A program made the position numbers and the translations under genes. A model generated the notes under the pieces. It saw nothing but the letters and a program-made list of their open reading frames with translations, was not told where the DNA came from and made no database searches. From an uncultured Muribaculaceae bacterium (lineage in GTDB: Bacteria > Bacteroidota > Bacteroidia > Bacteroidales > Muribaculaceae), in the NCBI GenBank assembly GCA_910578095.1, contig CAJTOZ010000015.1, positions 1-64,000 of the forward strand: a stretch of 64,000 nt of DNA, given 5' to 3'. Shown one piece after another: positions 47,122 to 54,388 of this stretch (positions are counted from its first letter, which is position 1; every line of letters begins with the position of its first letter).

Positions 47122-47140
47122 ACTTTCTTCATTGAGTTTG

Positions 47141-47704
47141 TTATTTATCTATCCAGTCTTTGATTTTTTCGGTGCTGGCCGGAAGCCGGAGGCCGGTGTG
47201 CCATTTGAGGGTCGGATAAGCTTTCTGCAATGTTGCGTCGGCCTCGGACATCGGGCTTTCGTATGATGTGCAGAAGGGATACAACTCTTTTCCTTTCAAA
47301 TCGGTGTTATCAAGGAACGTGCGGATTACAGCAGGTTCTTCATGCCACCAGATAGGAAAACCGATAAACACGGTATCATATTGGCTGAAATCCACATCCA
47401 GTGGCTTGATTGCAGGACGCAATGTCTGATTCAGATGTTCCTGGGTGCATCGTGATTGTTCGTTTACCCAATCGACATCGGCAGCTGTATATGGTTCGGC
47501 CGGAAGTATTCTCACAATCGGCGAACCTGTCACTTCCGCCAATTTTTCAGCGGCGAGCTCGGTATTGCCTGAGTGGGAGAAATATACTATTATGGATTTC
47601 ATGTCTTTCTTTGCTTTTGTGGCAGGTGCGGCAGCCGAAAGGTTGAAGCTGAACAACAAAGCGGCTATCGTCACTACCGATTTTAAAATGTTTCTTACAT
47701 TCAT
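47141..47704 (-). CDS. Exported flavodoxin
   Basis: A 187-residue flavodoxin-fold protein with an N-terminal signal peptide (about 1-25, L-L-F-S-F-N-L-S-A-A-A). The FMN phosphate loop is seen in Y-F-S-H-S-G-N-T (41-48), with I-G-F-P-I-W-W-H near 114-121 as the second flavin contact. Flavodoxins are normally cytoplasmic; an exported one would carry electrons in the periplasm, or the true start could be the internal Met35, which gives a cytoplasmic form. The domain resembles the flavodoxin half of the fusion at 51517-53076. It follows the aldo-keto reductase gene by 12 bases, suggesting one transcript. Confidence 0.85.
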   Translation of the reverse strand: MNVRNILKSVVTIAALLFSFNLSAAAPATKAKKDMKSIIVYFSHSGNTELAAEKLAEVTGSPIVRILPAEPYTAADVDWVNEQSRCTQEHLNQTLRPAIKPLDVDFSQYDTVFIGFPIWWHEEPAVIRTFLDNTDLKGKELYPFCTSYESPMSEADATLQKAYPTLKWHTGLRLPASTEKIKDWIDK

Positions 47705-47716
47705 GATTGTATCTGT

Positions 47717-48556
47717 TTATTTCCAGCCCATGAACATCTTGACAACTTCCGGCGCATGGTGGTCGAAGAACAGGCTCCGCTGTGTGTCAAGAGCCGCGAT
47801 TGCCGCCATATCCTCGTAAGACAGCTCAAAATCGAATATATCCATATTCTGCTGCATACGCTCTACATGAACTGACTTCGGGATGATAATCACATCGCGC
47901 TGAATGAGCCAACGGAGTGCTACCTGTGCGACCGATTTGCCATACTTCTTGCCGATGTTTTCGAGCACAGGATTCGTGAAGAAATTGTTGCGTCCCTCGG
48001 CGAGAGGTGCCCACGCCATCATGTGTGTGCCAAACTCTTTCATGTAGCCCTGAGCCTCAATCTGCTGGTCGAACACATGCGTCTCCACCTGATTGACCGC
48101 GGGAACAATCTCCACGTTGCTTGCAAGGTCGATGAAATGGTCGGGATAGAAATTGCTCACGCCGATTGCGCGGACCTTACCCTCCTTATATGCAGCTTCC
48201 AGGGCACGGTATGCGCCGTATCGGTCGCAGAACGGCTGGTGCAGGAGCATGAGGTCGATGTAGTCTGTGCCGAGTTTGCGCAGGCTTTCGTCAATTGAGG
48301 CCTTTGCTTTGTCGAAACCATAGTTGGAGATCCATACCTTTGACACAAGGAAGAGCTCGTCGCGCGCAATACCGCTTTTCTTGACGGCCGCTCCAACGCC
48401 TTCCTCGTTGTGATAGGCCTGCGCGGTGTCAATCATACGATAGCCTACATTCAGAGCATCGGAAACACAACGCTCACACTCGGCCGGAGATACCTGATAT
48501 ACTCCGTAGCCAATCCGGGGCATTACAACCCCATTATTTAATGTTACTGTCTTCAT
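47717..48556 (-). CDS. Aldo-keto reductase, DkgA-like (AKR5 type)
   Basis: A 279-residue NADPH-dependent aldo-keto reductase. The catalytic tetrad is Asp43, Tyr48, Lys73 and His106, and I-P-K-S-V-H near the C-terminus is the NADPH 2'-phosphate site. The N-terminus L-N-N-G-V-V-M-P-R-I-G-Y-G-V-Y is that of 2,5-diketo-gluconate reductase-like enzymes, which in practice reduce many aldehydes, including methylglyoxal. The YqhD-like gene is next upstream (90 bases), the same partnership as yqhD-dkgA of E. coli. Only a near-match to a -7 box is seen in the gap, so whether it has its own promoter is unclear. Confidence 0.88.
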   Translation of the reverse strand: MKTVTLNNGVVMPRIGYGVYQVSPAECERCVSDALNVGYRMIDTAQAYHNEEGVGAAVKKSGIARDELFLVSKVWISNYGFDKAKASIDESLRKLGTDYIDLMLLHQPFCDRYGAYRALEAAYKEGKVRAIGVSNFYPDHFIDLASNVEIVPAVNQVETHVFDQQIEAQGYMKEFGTHMMAWAPLAEGRNNFFTNPVLENIGKKYGKSVAQVALRWLIQRDVIIIPKSVHVERMQQNMDIFDFELSYEDMAAIAALDTQRSLFFDHHAPEVVKMFMGWK

Positions 48557-48645
48557 ACAATAGCTTTATTTGTTCTGCAAATTAAACAAAACTCTGAAAA
48601 CTTTGCTCAATACAAATTTCGGTAAGTTTTACCAATTTTACCTCA

Positions 48646-49800
48646 TCAGAGTTGTCCTTTCAAAATTTCAAAGATTTCATCACGGGAAAACGTCTTGCAG
48701 CAGCCGGGAGTAAGTACGCAGGTATCGGCTGAATCGCGTAACACCTTTTCATCAGTGATACCCATCCGGCTCCAGCGTGTAGGCATACCTATTTCCTGGA
48801 TAAAATCTTCAAGAAGATCGATACCTGTGTTTGCCACACGCAAATCGTCATTGTCGTGGACGCCCCATACCTCACGGGCCATCCGCGCCAGTTTCTGTGT
48901 GCCTTCGGGCAGATAGTGGCGGTAGAGCGCGGGGTGTATCACTGCAAGCCCTTGACCGTGGTTGCAGTCGGTGTACGCACCTACGGCATGCTCAATCATG
49001 TGGCATTGGAAGTCGGTCATTTTGCCGAGTTTCAGCATCCCGTTTTCAGCCATAGCCGAGTCCCACATCAACTCGCCACGGGCAAAGTCATCATCAGGAT
49101 TTGCTATAATGGCACGGATATTTTTAATCACGTTGCGCATTATCGCCTCGTTGACTTCATCTGAAACATTGGTGGCGAAGGGCTGTCCCATATAAGTTTC
49201 CATACAGTGGCTCAGAGTGTCGAAAGCCCCGCTTATCACCTGCTTCATGGGGAGAGTGAGCGTAAGGTCGCTGTCGAGAACTGCAAAACGGTGGAAAGCT
49301 CCGAAAAGGGCCTGCTTGAGTTTCTTTTCTTCGTGGGTTATCACAGCACCGTTGTTTTGTTCCGCACCGGTGCCGGATGCCGTAACGACAGCCCCGCAGG
49401 GCACAAATTCAGTTGGCAGGCGGTGTTCATTATAGAACAGATCCCAGACATCTTCGTCAGTCTTTGCCTGAGCGGAGATGATTTTGCAGCAGTCGATTAC
49501 CGAACCGCCACCAACGGCAAGAATGAAGTCCACGCCTTCTTTGCGGACAACCTCCGCTCCTTCCTGAACTTTGGCATAAGTCGGGTTAGGCATGATGCCG
49601 CCGAAATCCACAACTGTCTTTCCGGCCTCTTCAAGCCAGCCACGGATTTTGTTATACAGACCGGTGCGTTTCAGCGACCCACCGCCATAGGCAAGCATGA
49701 CAACACTGCCCATATCAGGCATTTCTTTTTTCAGCGCGTCTTCTGCACATCCTTTCCCGAAATACTGCTTTACGGGATATTGATAGTTAAAACTATTCAT
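48646..49800 (-). CDS. Iron-containing alcohol dehydrogenase, YqhD/BdhA-like
   Basis: A 384-residue group III alcohol dehydrogenase. The nucleotide site G-G-G-S-V-I-D is at 97-103, and metal ligands fall at Asp194, His198, His267 and His281, the same numbers known for E. coli YqhD. Such enzymes reduce short aldehydes with NADPH, protecting against glyoxal, acrolein and lipid-peroxide aldehydes, or make alcohols in fermentation. The start overlaps the upstream RibD-like stop by four bases (ATGA). It belongs to the minus-strand operon 53076-48646. Confidence 0.9.
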   Translation of the reverse strand: MNSFNYQYPVKQYFGKGCAEDALKKEMPDMGSVVMLAYGGGSLKRTGLYNKIRGWLEEAGKTVVDFGGIMPNPTYAKVQEGAEVVRKEGVDFILAVGGGSVIDCCKIISAQAKTDEDVWDLFYNEHRLPTEFVPCGAVVTASGTGAEQNNGAVITHEEKKLKQALFGAFHRFAVLDSDLTLTLPMKQVISGAFDTLSHCMETYMGQPFATNVSDEVNEAIMRNVIKNIRAIIANPDDDFARGELMWDSAMAENGMLKLGKMTDFQCHMIEHAVGAYTDCNHGQGLAVIHPALYRHYLPEGTQKLARMAREVWGVHDNDDLRVANTGIDLLEDFIQEIGMPTRWSRMGITDEKVLRDSADTCVLTPGCCKTFSRDEIFEILKGQL

Positions 49801-50504
49801 AGTTTATGGAATTTGTAACGTAACCAGACAATGCCATGAGGCATTTGCTCAACTGAGAGAAGCTCCAGAGCCTGCCCGTCGGCAGGTAGTTCATCCGAGT
49901 GTCCAAGGTATTCAAAGATTGACGGTGCGGTGGTAAGTCCGTCTATTCCGGGATAGATCACAAGGCTCAATTCATCGATAAGTCCTTGCGCAAGCATTGC
50001 ACCGTCGATTATACCACCACCTTGCAGGGATATACTCTCGACATTGAAATACCGCCCGACGAGGGCCAAAACCTCACTAAGATTGCAGACATCATCCACA
50101 ACAAGATACGAAACGCCTTTATCTTCAAGAGCCGCAAGATAGTCTGTTGTGGCATTCTTACCTAAAACAGTTAGAATATTGTCGCCACGCAGGCGGTCCG
50201 AGGTGAAAAATATATCGGCATCGGGGTCAATGGTGATAAACAGCCTCGATGAAGTACGGTTGCCCACAAATAGCTTTCCGCTTTCGCCCACCGGTTCGCC
50301 TTTAGGCATAAATTTGTACGGAAAAGCCTCACGAGCGGTAGCTTTGCCGAACATCCATGCGTCGGTACCGAGACTTTTGCCTATGGTGGCATATTCTTTG
50401 AAAAGTTCTGACGGGTTTGTACCATCGAAGGGGGCAGTCCAACGTCCGGGCAACAGACGCCCATCGACTGAACTCATTATGTGGCATATTACTTTTGGTG
50501 TCAT
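49797..50504 (-). CDS. RibD C-terminal (dihydrofolate reductase-like) family reductase
   Basis: A 235-residue protein of the RibD-C/DHFR-like fold. Visible features are the N-terminal strand V-I-C-H-I-M-S-S-V-D-G, a central T-D-Y-L-A-A-L-E segment and S-L-Q-G-G-G-I-I-D-G near 157-166, the family's NADPH pyrophosphate motif. It lacks the deaminase half of riboflavin RibD, so it is a stand-alone NADPH-dependent reductase of unknown substrate, common beside other stress reductases. It lies between an aldo-keto reductase (4-base gap) and the YqhD-like gene (4-base overlap), so it is co-translated with them. Confidence 0.82.
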   Translation of the reverse strand: MTPKVICHIMSSVDGRLLPGRWTAPFDGTNPSELFKEYATIGKSLGTDAWMFGKATAREAFPYKFMPKGEPVGESGKLFVGNRTSSRLFITIDPDADIFFTSDRLRGDNILTVLGKNATTDYLAALEDKGVSYLVVDDVCNLSEVLALVGRYFNVESISLQGGGIIDGAMLAQGLIDELSLVIYPGIDGLTTAPSIFEYLGHSDELPADGQALELLSVEQMPHGIVWLRYKFHKL

Positions 50505-50508
50505 AAAA

Positions 50509-51513
50509 TTATGCTTTTATTTTGATAACTTTTGAGCCGCCAAAAACATCGCTCATCGGTATGCTGTCGAGCTGGCGGTCGATAGCCTCAACTTCATCTG
50601 TTGACAGATTTATATCAGCAGCTCCGATGTTTTCTTTCAGTCGGCAAAGGTGGCGTGTACCGGGGATAGGCACGATATACGGTTTTTTACACAGCATCCA
50701 CGCAAGGGAAATCTGCGAGGGCGTGGCGTGTTTCTCTTCGGCGAGGCGACGTATAAGTTCAAACAGCATCTCGTTTTCCTCAAAACTCTCCCGACTGAAC
50801 TGTGGCATTGCAGCGCGATAATCATTCTTGGGATTGAATTTTGATTCGGCGGTATAGAAGTCCGACAACAGACCGTTGGCAAGCGGGGAGAACGCTATAA
50901 AGCCTACATTCAATTCCTCGAGAGTCGGAAAAATATCCTCGTGCCACCTTGCCATCATCGAATAGCGGTTCTGTATAGCTGTTACGGGACATACCGCATG
51001 GGCGCGACGGAGATATTCTTCATTAGTTTCCGATATACCCCAATGGAGTATCTTGCCTTCCTGTATCAGCTGCGACATAGTATCTGCCACAATTTCCGGG
51101 TCTACATCCAGGTCGATGCGGTGTTGCAGATATAGGTCGATATGATCGGTCTGCAATCGGCGGAGAGAGCCATCAACTGCGCTCCTTATACTGCCGGGCG
51201 TTGCGTCCGGTATCAGCGGATAAGGGCCGGGCTCGTGGGATTTGTCGAACGTAAGACCGAATTTTGTTGTGATTACAACCTTATCACGGTAAGGCTTCAA
51301 TGCTTCTCCAAGCAATTCCTCGTTATCGTGAGGATTTGTATCCGTGCCGTAAATTTCAGCGGTATCAAACAATGTATAACCCATCTCCACGGCATCGGCG
51401 AGGAGAGTTTTCATAGCTTTTTTATCAGCGGGTGCCCCGTAGGCGTGGCTCATACCCATACATCCGAGGCCGACAGGCGCTACTGCCAAGTCCCGAAGTT
51501 TTCGTTCTGCCAT
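50509..51513 (-). CDS. Aldo-keto reductase (AKR13/YajO-like), copy 1
   Basis: A 334-residue aldo-keto reductase of the long-chain type (L-G-C-M-G-M-S-H-A-Y-G near 17-26). The tetrad is Asp50, Tyr55, Lys84 and His131 (Y-L-Q-H-R-I-D). The C-terminal P-I-P-G-T-R region binds NADPH. It is clearly related to the protein at 61198-62190, which has the same N-terminal motif and layout. The substrate is probably a broad range of aldehydes. Three bases separate it from the flavodoxin-esterase fusion upstream, and four from the RibD-like gene downstream. Confidence 0.9.
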   Translation of the reverse strand: MAERKLRDLAVAPVGLGCMGMSHAYGAPADKKAMKTLLADAVEMGYTLFDTAEIYGTDTNPHDNEELLGEALKPYRDKVVITTKFGLTFDKSHEPGPYPLIPDATPGSIRSAVDGSLRRLQTDHIDLYLQHRIDLDVDPEIVADTMSQLIQEGKILHWGISETNEEYLRRAHAVCPVTAIQNRYSMMARWHEDIFPTLEELNVGFIAFSPLANGLLSDFYTAESKFNPKNDYRAAMPQFSRESFEENEMLFELIRRLAEEKHATPSQISLAWMLCKKPYIVPIPGTRHLCRLKENIGAADINLSTDEVEAIDRQLDSIPMSDVFGGSKVIKIKA

Positions 51514-51516
51514 TAT

Positions 51517-53076
51517 TTATTTGATTATCTTAGTAGTCTTGTTGCCTGATCTCACTATATATACACCCTTACCGACTGTATCAGGAGATACCATGCGACC
51601 ATTTAAGTCATAGTATGTTTCAGGTGTGTTTGTAGCCATATCTGCATTTATAGTATTTATCGCCGCAGAGTTGCCCTGCATAATCGGAGTGAGGAAAGCA
51701 TCGAAGTCATTTCCCCAGATTGAGGCATTGCCTCCGCTACCATATCCATGCGGATAACCTTGAAGCACTTTGGTTTCCACTCTTACACCGGCCTCTTTCA
51801 CTGCATTTGAGTTTTGGGTAAACTGGCCGGCAAATCCGTCGCGTGTACCCCAGCAATAGAAAGCAGGAGGAAGGTTCGCGGCACGGAGTGTCTCAACATT
51901 GTTCATCGACACACTCAATCTTCCATAGAAAGAATATATCATGCCCACGGCACAGGCTGAGACAGGCACGTTGTCAAGTTCATCAGGCCGGTAGGAACTG
52001 TCAAGGGCTGTACCGTTGGTAAGGTCACGCCAGTTCAGCAGAACCTCTCCGTTCAATATACCTCCGGCTGAAAAACCGACAAGCGCGATGTTTTCAGGAT
52101 TGATACGATAGTCTTCAGCGTGGGCTTTTACATATCGTATCGCCCTTTGCAGGTCTGTTGCGCTGGCCTGCATGGAATAAGGATTGATGCGGTAGTTCAC
52201 AATAAAGCACTGGTATCCCATCGGTACAAGCATATCGGCTATATCGTAGCCCTCGTTCTGCATACTGCGGAAAGCAAATGCACCTCCGGGGCAAATCATC
52301 ACGGCACCTTTGGGCTGAACATTATCAGGCACTGTATATACCAGCATATTGGGCATAAAGTCAGGGCCATCGGAATTATTCACGTTCTCACGAAACCCGG
52401 GAATATTGCCACGTTGCCAAAGTTCCACTGTACCTTCCATCGGTGCTGTCGCACCTCCGGGGTTAAGACTGCCATACTGTTCGTTGATAAGGTCAATCCA
52501 TGTCTGTATGCGGCTTTCGTTGATAGAGCCGCCTGTAAGTCCAAGACCTTCAAGATGCTCGGCATCAGGTGTCATATCCACAATTGCCTGAAGGGTTTCT
52601 TCACGGTAGGTTGATGCGTATGTTGTAAAGGGAACAACGGTTTTACCCTCAAAATCGTAGCTTTCCGCAAAAGTATGGAGAATCATGGGAGCGGTGTGCC
52701 ACCACACGGGGCCACCGAGAAAAACGATGTCGTATTCTTCCCAATTCGCCACCTTGCTTTTAATGGCGGGCCGGGCGTTGGTGTCGCGTTCCTCCAATGC
52801 CACTTCAGTGCATGGAGTATATGATGTGGGATAGGGCTTGACGGGCTCGATTTCAAACAGGTCGCCACCGGCGATTGACTGAATTTGTTCCGCCATGCGT
52901 TGGGTTGTTCCTCCCCATGAGAAATAGGCTATCAAGACTTTTTTGCCTGAAAAATAATCGGAGCCCACCCCGTCGCCCGGCTGTACCGGCTGGGGCTGTT
53001 CGGGCATCTCCGGTTCATTTGCGCTGCATGACATAAAAGCCAACAGCATCAGAAGTAAAAAAATATAATGTTTCAT
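51517..53076 (-). CDS. Lipoprotein flavodoxin-alpha/beta-hydrolase fusion with type IX-like tail
   Basis: A 519-residue three-part protein. Residues 1-17 are a signal ending in A-F-M-S-C (Cys17 lipidation site). About 45-200 is a flavodoxin domain (A-Y-F-S-W-G-G-T-T phosphate loop, L-G-G-P-V-W-W-H at 120-127). About 215-480 is a BD-FAE/acetyl-xylan-esterase-like hydrolase with oxyanion loop P-G-G-A-F (263-267), Ser336 in G-F-S-A-G-G, and a likely His in Y-P-H-G-Y-G. The last 35 residues (Y-Y-D-L-N-G-R-M-V, G-V-Y-I-V-R-S-G-N-K) match a type IX sorting tail. It heads the minus-strand reductase operon, with a -7 box at 53107-53114. I know of no characterised protein with this layout. Confidence 0.85.
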   Translation of the reverse strand: MKHYIFLLLMLLAFMSCSANEPEMPEQPQPVQPGDGVGSDYFSGKKVLIAYFSWGGTTQRMAEQIQSIAGGDLFEIEPVKPYPTSYTPCTEVALEERDTNARPAIKSKVANWEEYDIVFLGGPVWWHTAPMILHTFAESYDFEGKTVVPFTTYASTYREETLQAIVDMTPDAEHLEGLGLTGGSINESRIQTWIDLINEQYGSLNPGGATAPMEGTVELWQRGNIPGFRENVNNSDGPDFMPNMLVYTVPDNVQPKGAVMICPGGAFAFRSMQNEGYDIADMLVPMGYQCFIVNYRINPYSMQASATDLQRAIRYVKAHAEDYRINPENIALVGFSAGGILNGEVLLNWRDLTNGTALDSSYRPDELDNVPVSACAVGMIYSFYGRLSVSMNNVETLRAANLPPAFYCWGTRDGFAGQFTQNSNAVKEAGVRVETKVLQGYPHGYGSGGNASIWGNDFDAFLTPIMQGNSAAINTINADMATNTPETYYDLNGRMVSPDTVGKGVYIVRSGNKTTKIIK

Positions 53077-53106
53077 ACCTGTTGTGGTTTTGGAATTTTA
53101 CAGATA

Positions 53107-53114
53107 CAAAATTA
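53107..53114 (-). promoter_or_regulatory. -7 box of the minus-strand reductase operon
   Basis: The minus strand reads TAATTTTG (TAnnTTTG), 31 bases before the ATG at 53076. The rest of 53115-53273 shows no feature I recognise. Confidence 0.55.
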
Positions 53115-53273
53115 CTGACCGACTGCGAAGGTACTGTTACTCTTTTTTCGGGTCGTTATTCCAAATTTTCCGAAAATAGTTTGGCTCGAATGGTACCAAG
53201 GGTATATGTAGATGCCCGCTGGAGAATTTAATTATGTCAAGGTACTCTTTGCTGCTTTTGGGTTTGGCCCGCG

Positions 53274-53413
53274 GCGGCAGCTGCCGCTTAAGCCACAATT
53301 TTGCGGCTTAGTTGATTGCGCGCGTTGCGCGCGGTTAATTCCGGGCCGCGCCCGGAGAGAATTGCGGCCGGAGGCCTCAGAGAATCGCGCGCGGAGCGCG
53401 CAGTTGGCGCGCC
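53274..53413. repeat. Array of short GC-rich hairpins, 23-bp period
   Basis: Four 15-base hairpins start at 53318, 53341, 53364 and 53387, exactly 23 bp apart. Stems are GCGCGC, CCGGGC, GCGGCC (one mismatch) and GCGCGC; loops are GTT, CGC, GGA and GGA; 8-base spacers read roughly AGWKAATT. Flanking palindromes lie at 53274-53287 (GCGGCAGCTGCCGC), 53289-53310 and 53406-53413 (GGCGCGCC). The array is inside the 3' part of the unknown gene 53288-54058. A 23-bp period is not a multiple of three, so it is not a protein-level repeat. Confidence 0.8.
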
Positions 53414-54058
53414 TTTGCGTCGTGGCTTACTTAGCCATTTCAGCTTTTGCTGCTCTCTTTGGCTGATGACTTGGGAGGCGGCGAGGGGGAGAACAGCTGC
53501 GCCATCGCCGCTGCCGGCGGCGGTGTGGCGCCGGCGCATGTTGTAGTAATAACTTGCGAAAAAACTCAGGCAGTTGCTGCGGTAGCGGCCTACAAGGATC
53601 ACGGCGGAGCCGCGAATGTGGGGGACGGTGTTGAGGAGGTTTATTATTGTGTCGCGGGCACGCGGGTCGCCGAGGAGGTGGGCGCCGTAGTTGTGGAGGT
53701 TGAAGGCTATGGCTTGTGTGGGCTGCACACCTCGGCGTGTGCCGAAGCGAGTGCGGCCGCTGAGGGCATGGACGGTGCGGTCTCTGGCATCGAAAGTAGC
53801 GTTTCTGCGGTGTGTGGCGAGCGTGCGTGTGCGGTCTGCTATTATCACTTCGCCCCATGGGGTGTACGTGTCGCGGAGGAAACGGAGGTAGGCTGTGAGG
53901 ATTGGTTCGAGTTGGGCGACGGGCGCACCTGTGGTGTCGATGCATGCGCGCAAATGGCCGCCATGACGCCATCGGTGGCGCTCAAGGTGGCTGATAACGG
54001 CTTCCTGAAAGCGGGTGGGCTTACGACCGTACCATTTTATGAATAGGTGCGCGTACAT
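53288..54058 (-). CDS. Unrecognised basic protein (orphan)
   Basis: A 256-residue Arg-rich protein starting at ATG 54058; a longer form from 54097 would span the -7 box. I do not recognise a family. No signal peptide or membrane span is apparent. Residues about 1-205 look like a folded protein (F-I-K-W-Y-G-R-K-P-T-R near 6-16, I-L-V-G-R-Y-R-S-N near 160-168, F-F-A-S-Y-Y-Y-N-M-R-R-R). The last 45 or so residues are read through the hairpin array and may not be a real part of the protein. It lies alone between the two arms of the reductase island. The high Arg content suggests nucleic-acid binding, but this is only a guess. Confidence 0.5.
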   Translation of the reverse strand: MYAHLFIKWYGRKPTRFQEAVISHLERHRWRHGGHLRACIDTTGAPVAQLEPILTAYLRFLRDTYTPWGEVIIADRTRTLATHRRNATFDARDRTVHALSGRTRFGTRRGVQPTQAIAFNLHNYGAHLLGDPRARDTIINLLNTVPHIRGSAVILVGRYRSNCLSFFASYYYNMRRRHTAAGSGDGAAVLPLAASQVISQREQQKLKWLSKPRRKGAPTARSARDSLRPPAAILSGRGPELTARNARNQLSRKIVA

Positions 54059-54062
54059 GGTA

Positions 54063-54070
54063 CAAATATA
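54063..54070 (-). promoter_or_regulatory. -7 box next to the orphan gene start
   Basis: The minus strand reads TATATTTG (TAnnTTTG), ending only five bases before the ATG at 54058. The transcript would be leaderless or nearly so, unless translation starts further in. Confidence 0.45.
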
Positions 54071-54111
54071 GGTTTCATGTGTGGGTAATGTTACCACAAA
54101 TGAAACCTATA
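54067..54111. promoter_or_regulatory. Long inverted repeat upstream of the orphan gene
   Basis: TATAGGTTTCAT...ATGAAACCTATA extended inward by TGTGG/TAA and TTA/CCACA. It gives a stem of about 20 bp with one bulge and one mismatch around a minimal loop. It overlaps the -7 box at 54063-54070, so it could be an operator or a structured upstream element. Confidence 0.7.
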
Positions 54112-54388
54112 GTTGCATTAACAAGGAAAAATTAATAATGCCGATACCCGAAGGGCGGTTAAATTATTTCAGGGTCCGCGGTGCTGTTGTTGCGCTGTGA
54201 TCGGCTACGCTGATTAGCCATTTTAGCTTTAATATGATGGATTTTTGGGACGCATGCGGCTGATTGCGGTTCATATTTTCTGAAATATTGGTAAATGTTA
54301 CGGTGGTTTGTGCAAGGCTGATTCAGGATACGGTTGGTAACTTTGCAGTGCTACCAAAATAATTCAACGGCACAAAAAACAAGATTAC
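54112..54388. other. Divergent intergenic region with a 17-bp direct-repeat copy and a promoter
   Basis: No gene is seen. At 54214-54230 TTAGCCATTTTAGCTTT repeats 53431-53447 (one mismatch, same orientation), so copies flank the coding part of the orphan gene. A -7 box TAACTTTG at 54338-54345 precedes the hydrolase gene at 54389 by 43 bases. Confidence 0.6.

Noticed and set aside
53274..53413. CRISPR array
   Set aside because: The hairpin stems differ from unit to unit and the spacers are short and similar, the opposite of a CRISPR; no cas genes are in the window.
53447..54046. Plus-strand 199-codon frame opposite the orphan gene
   Set aside because: Ala/Val/Gly-rich shadow; the minus frame has a more natural composition and a -7 box at its start, although the minus gene itself is only moderately certain.
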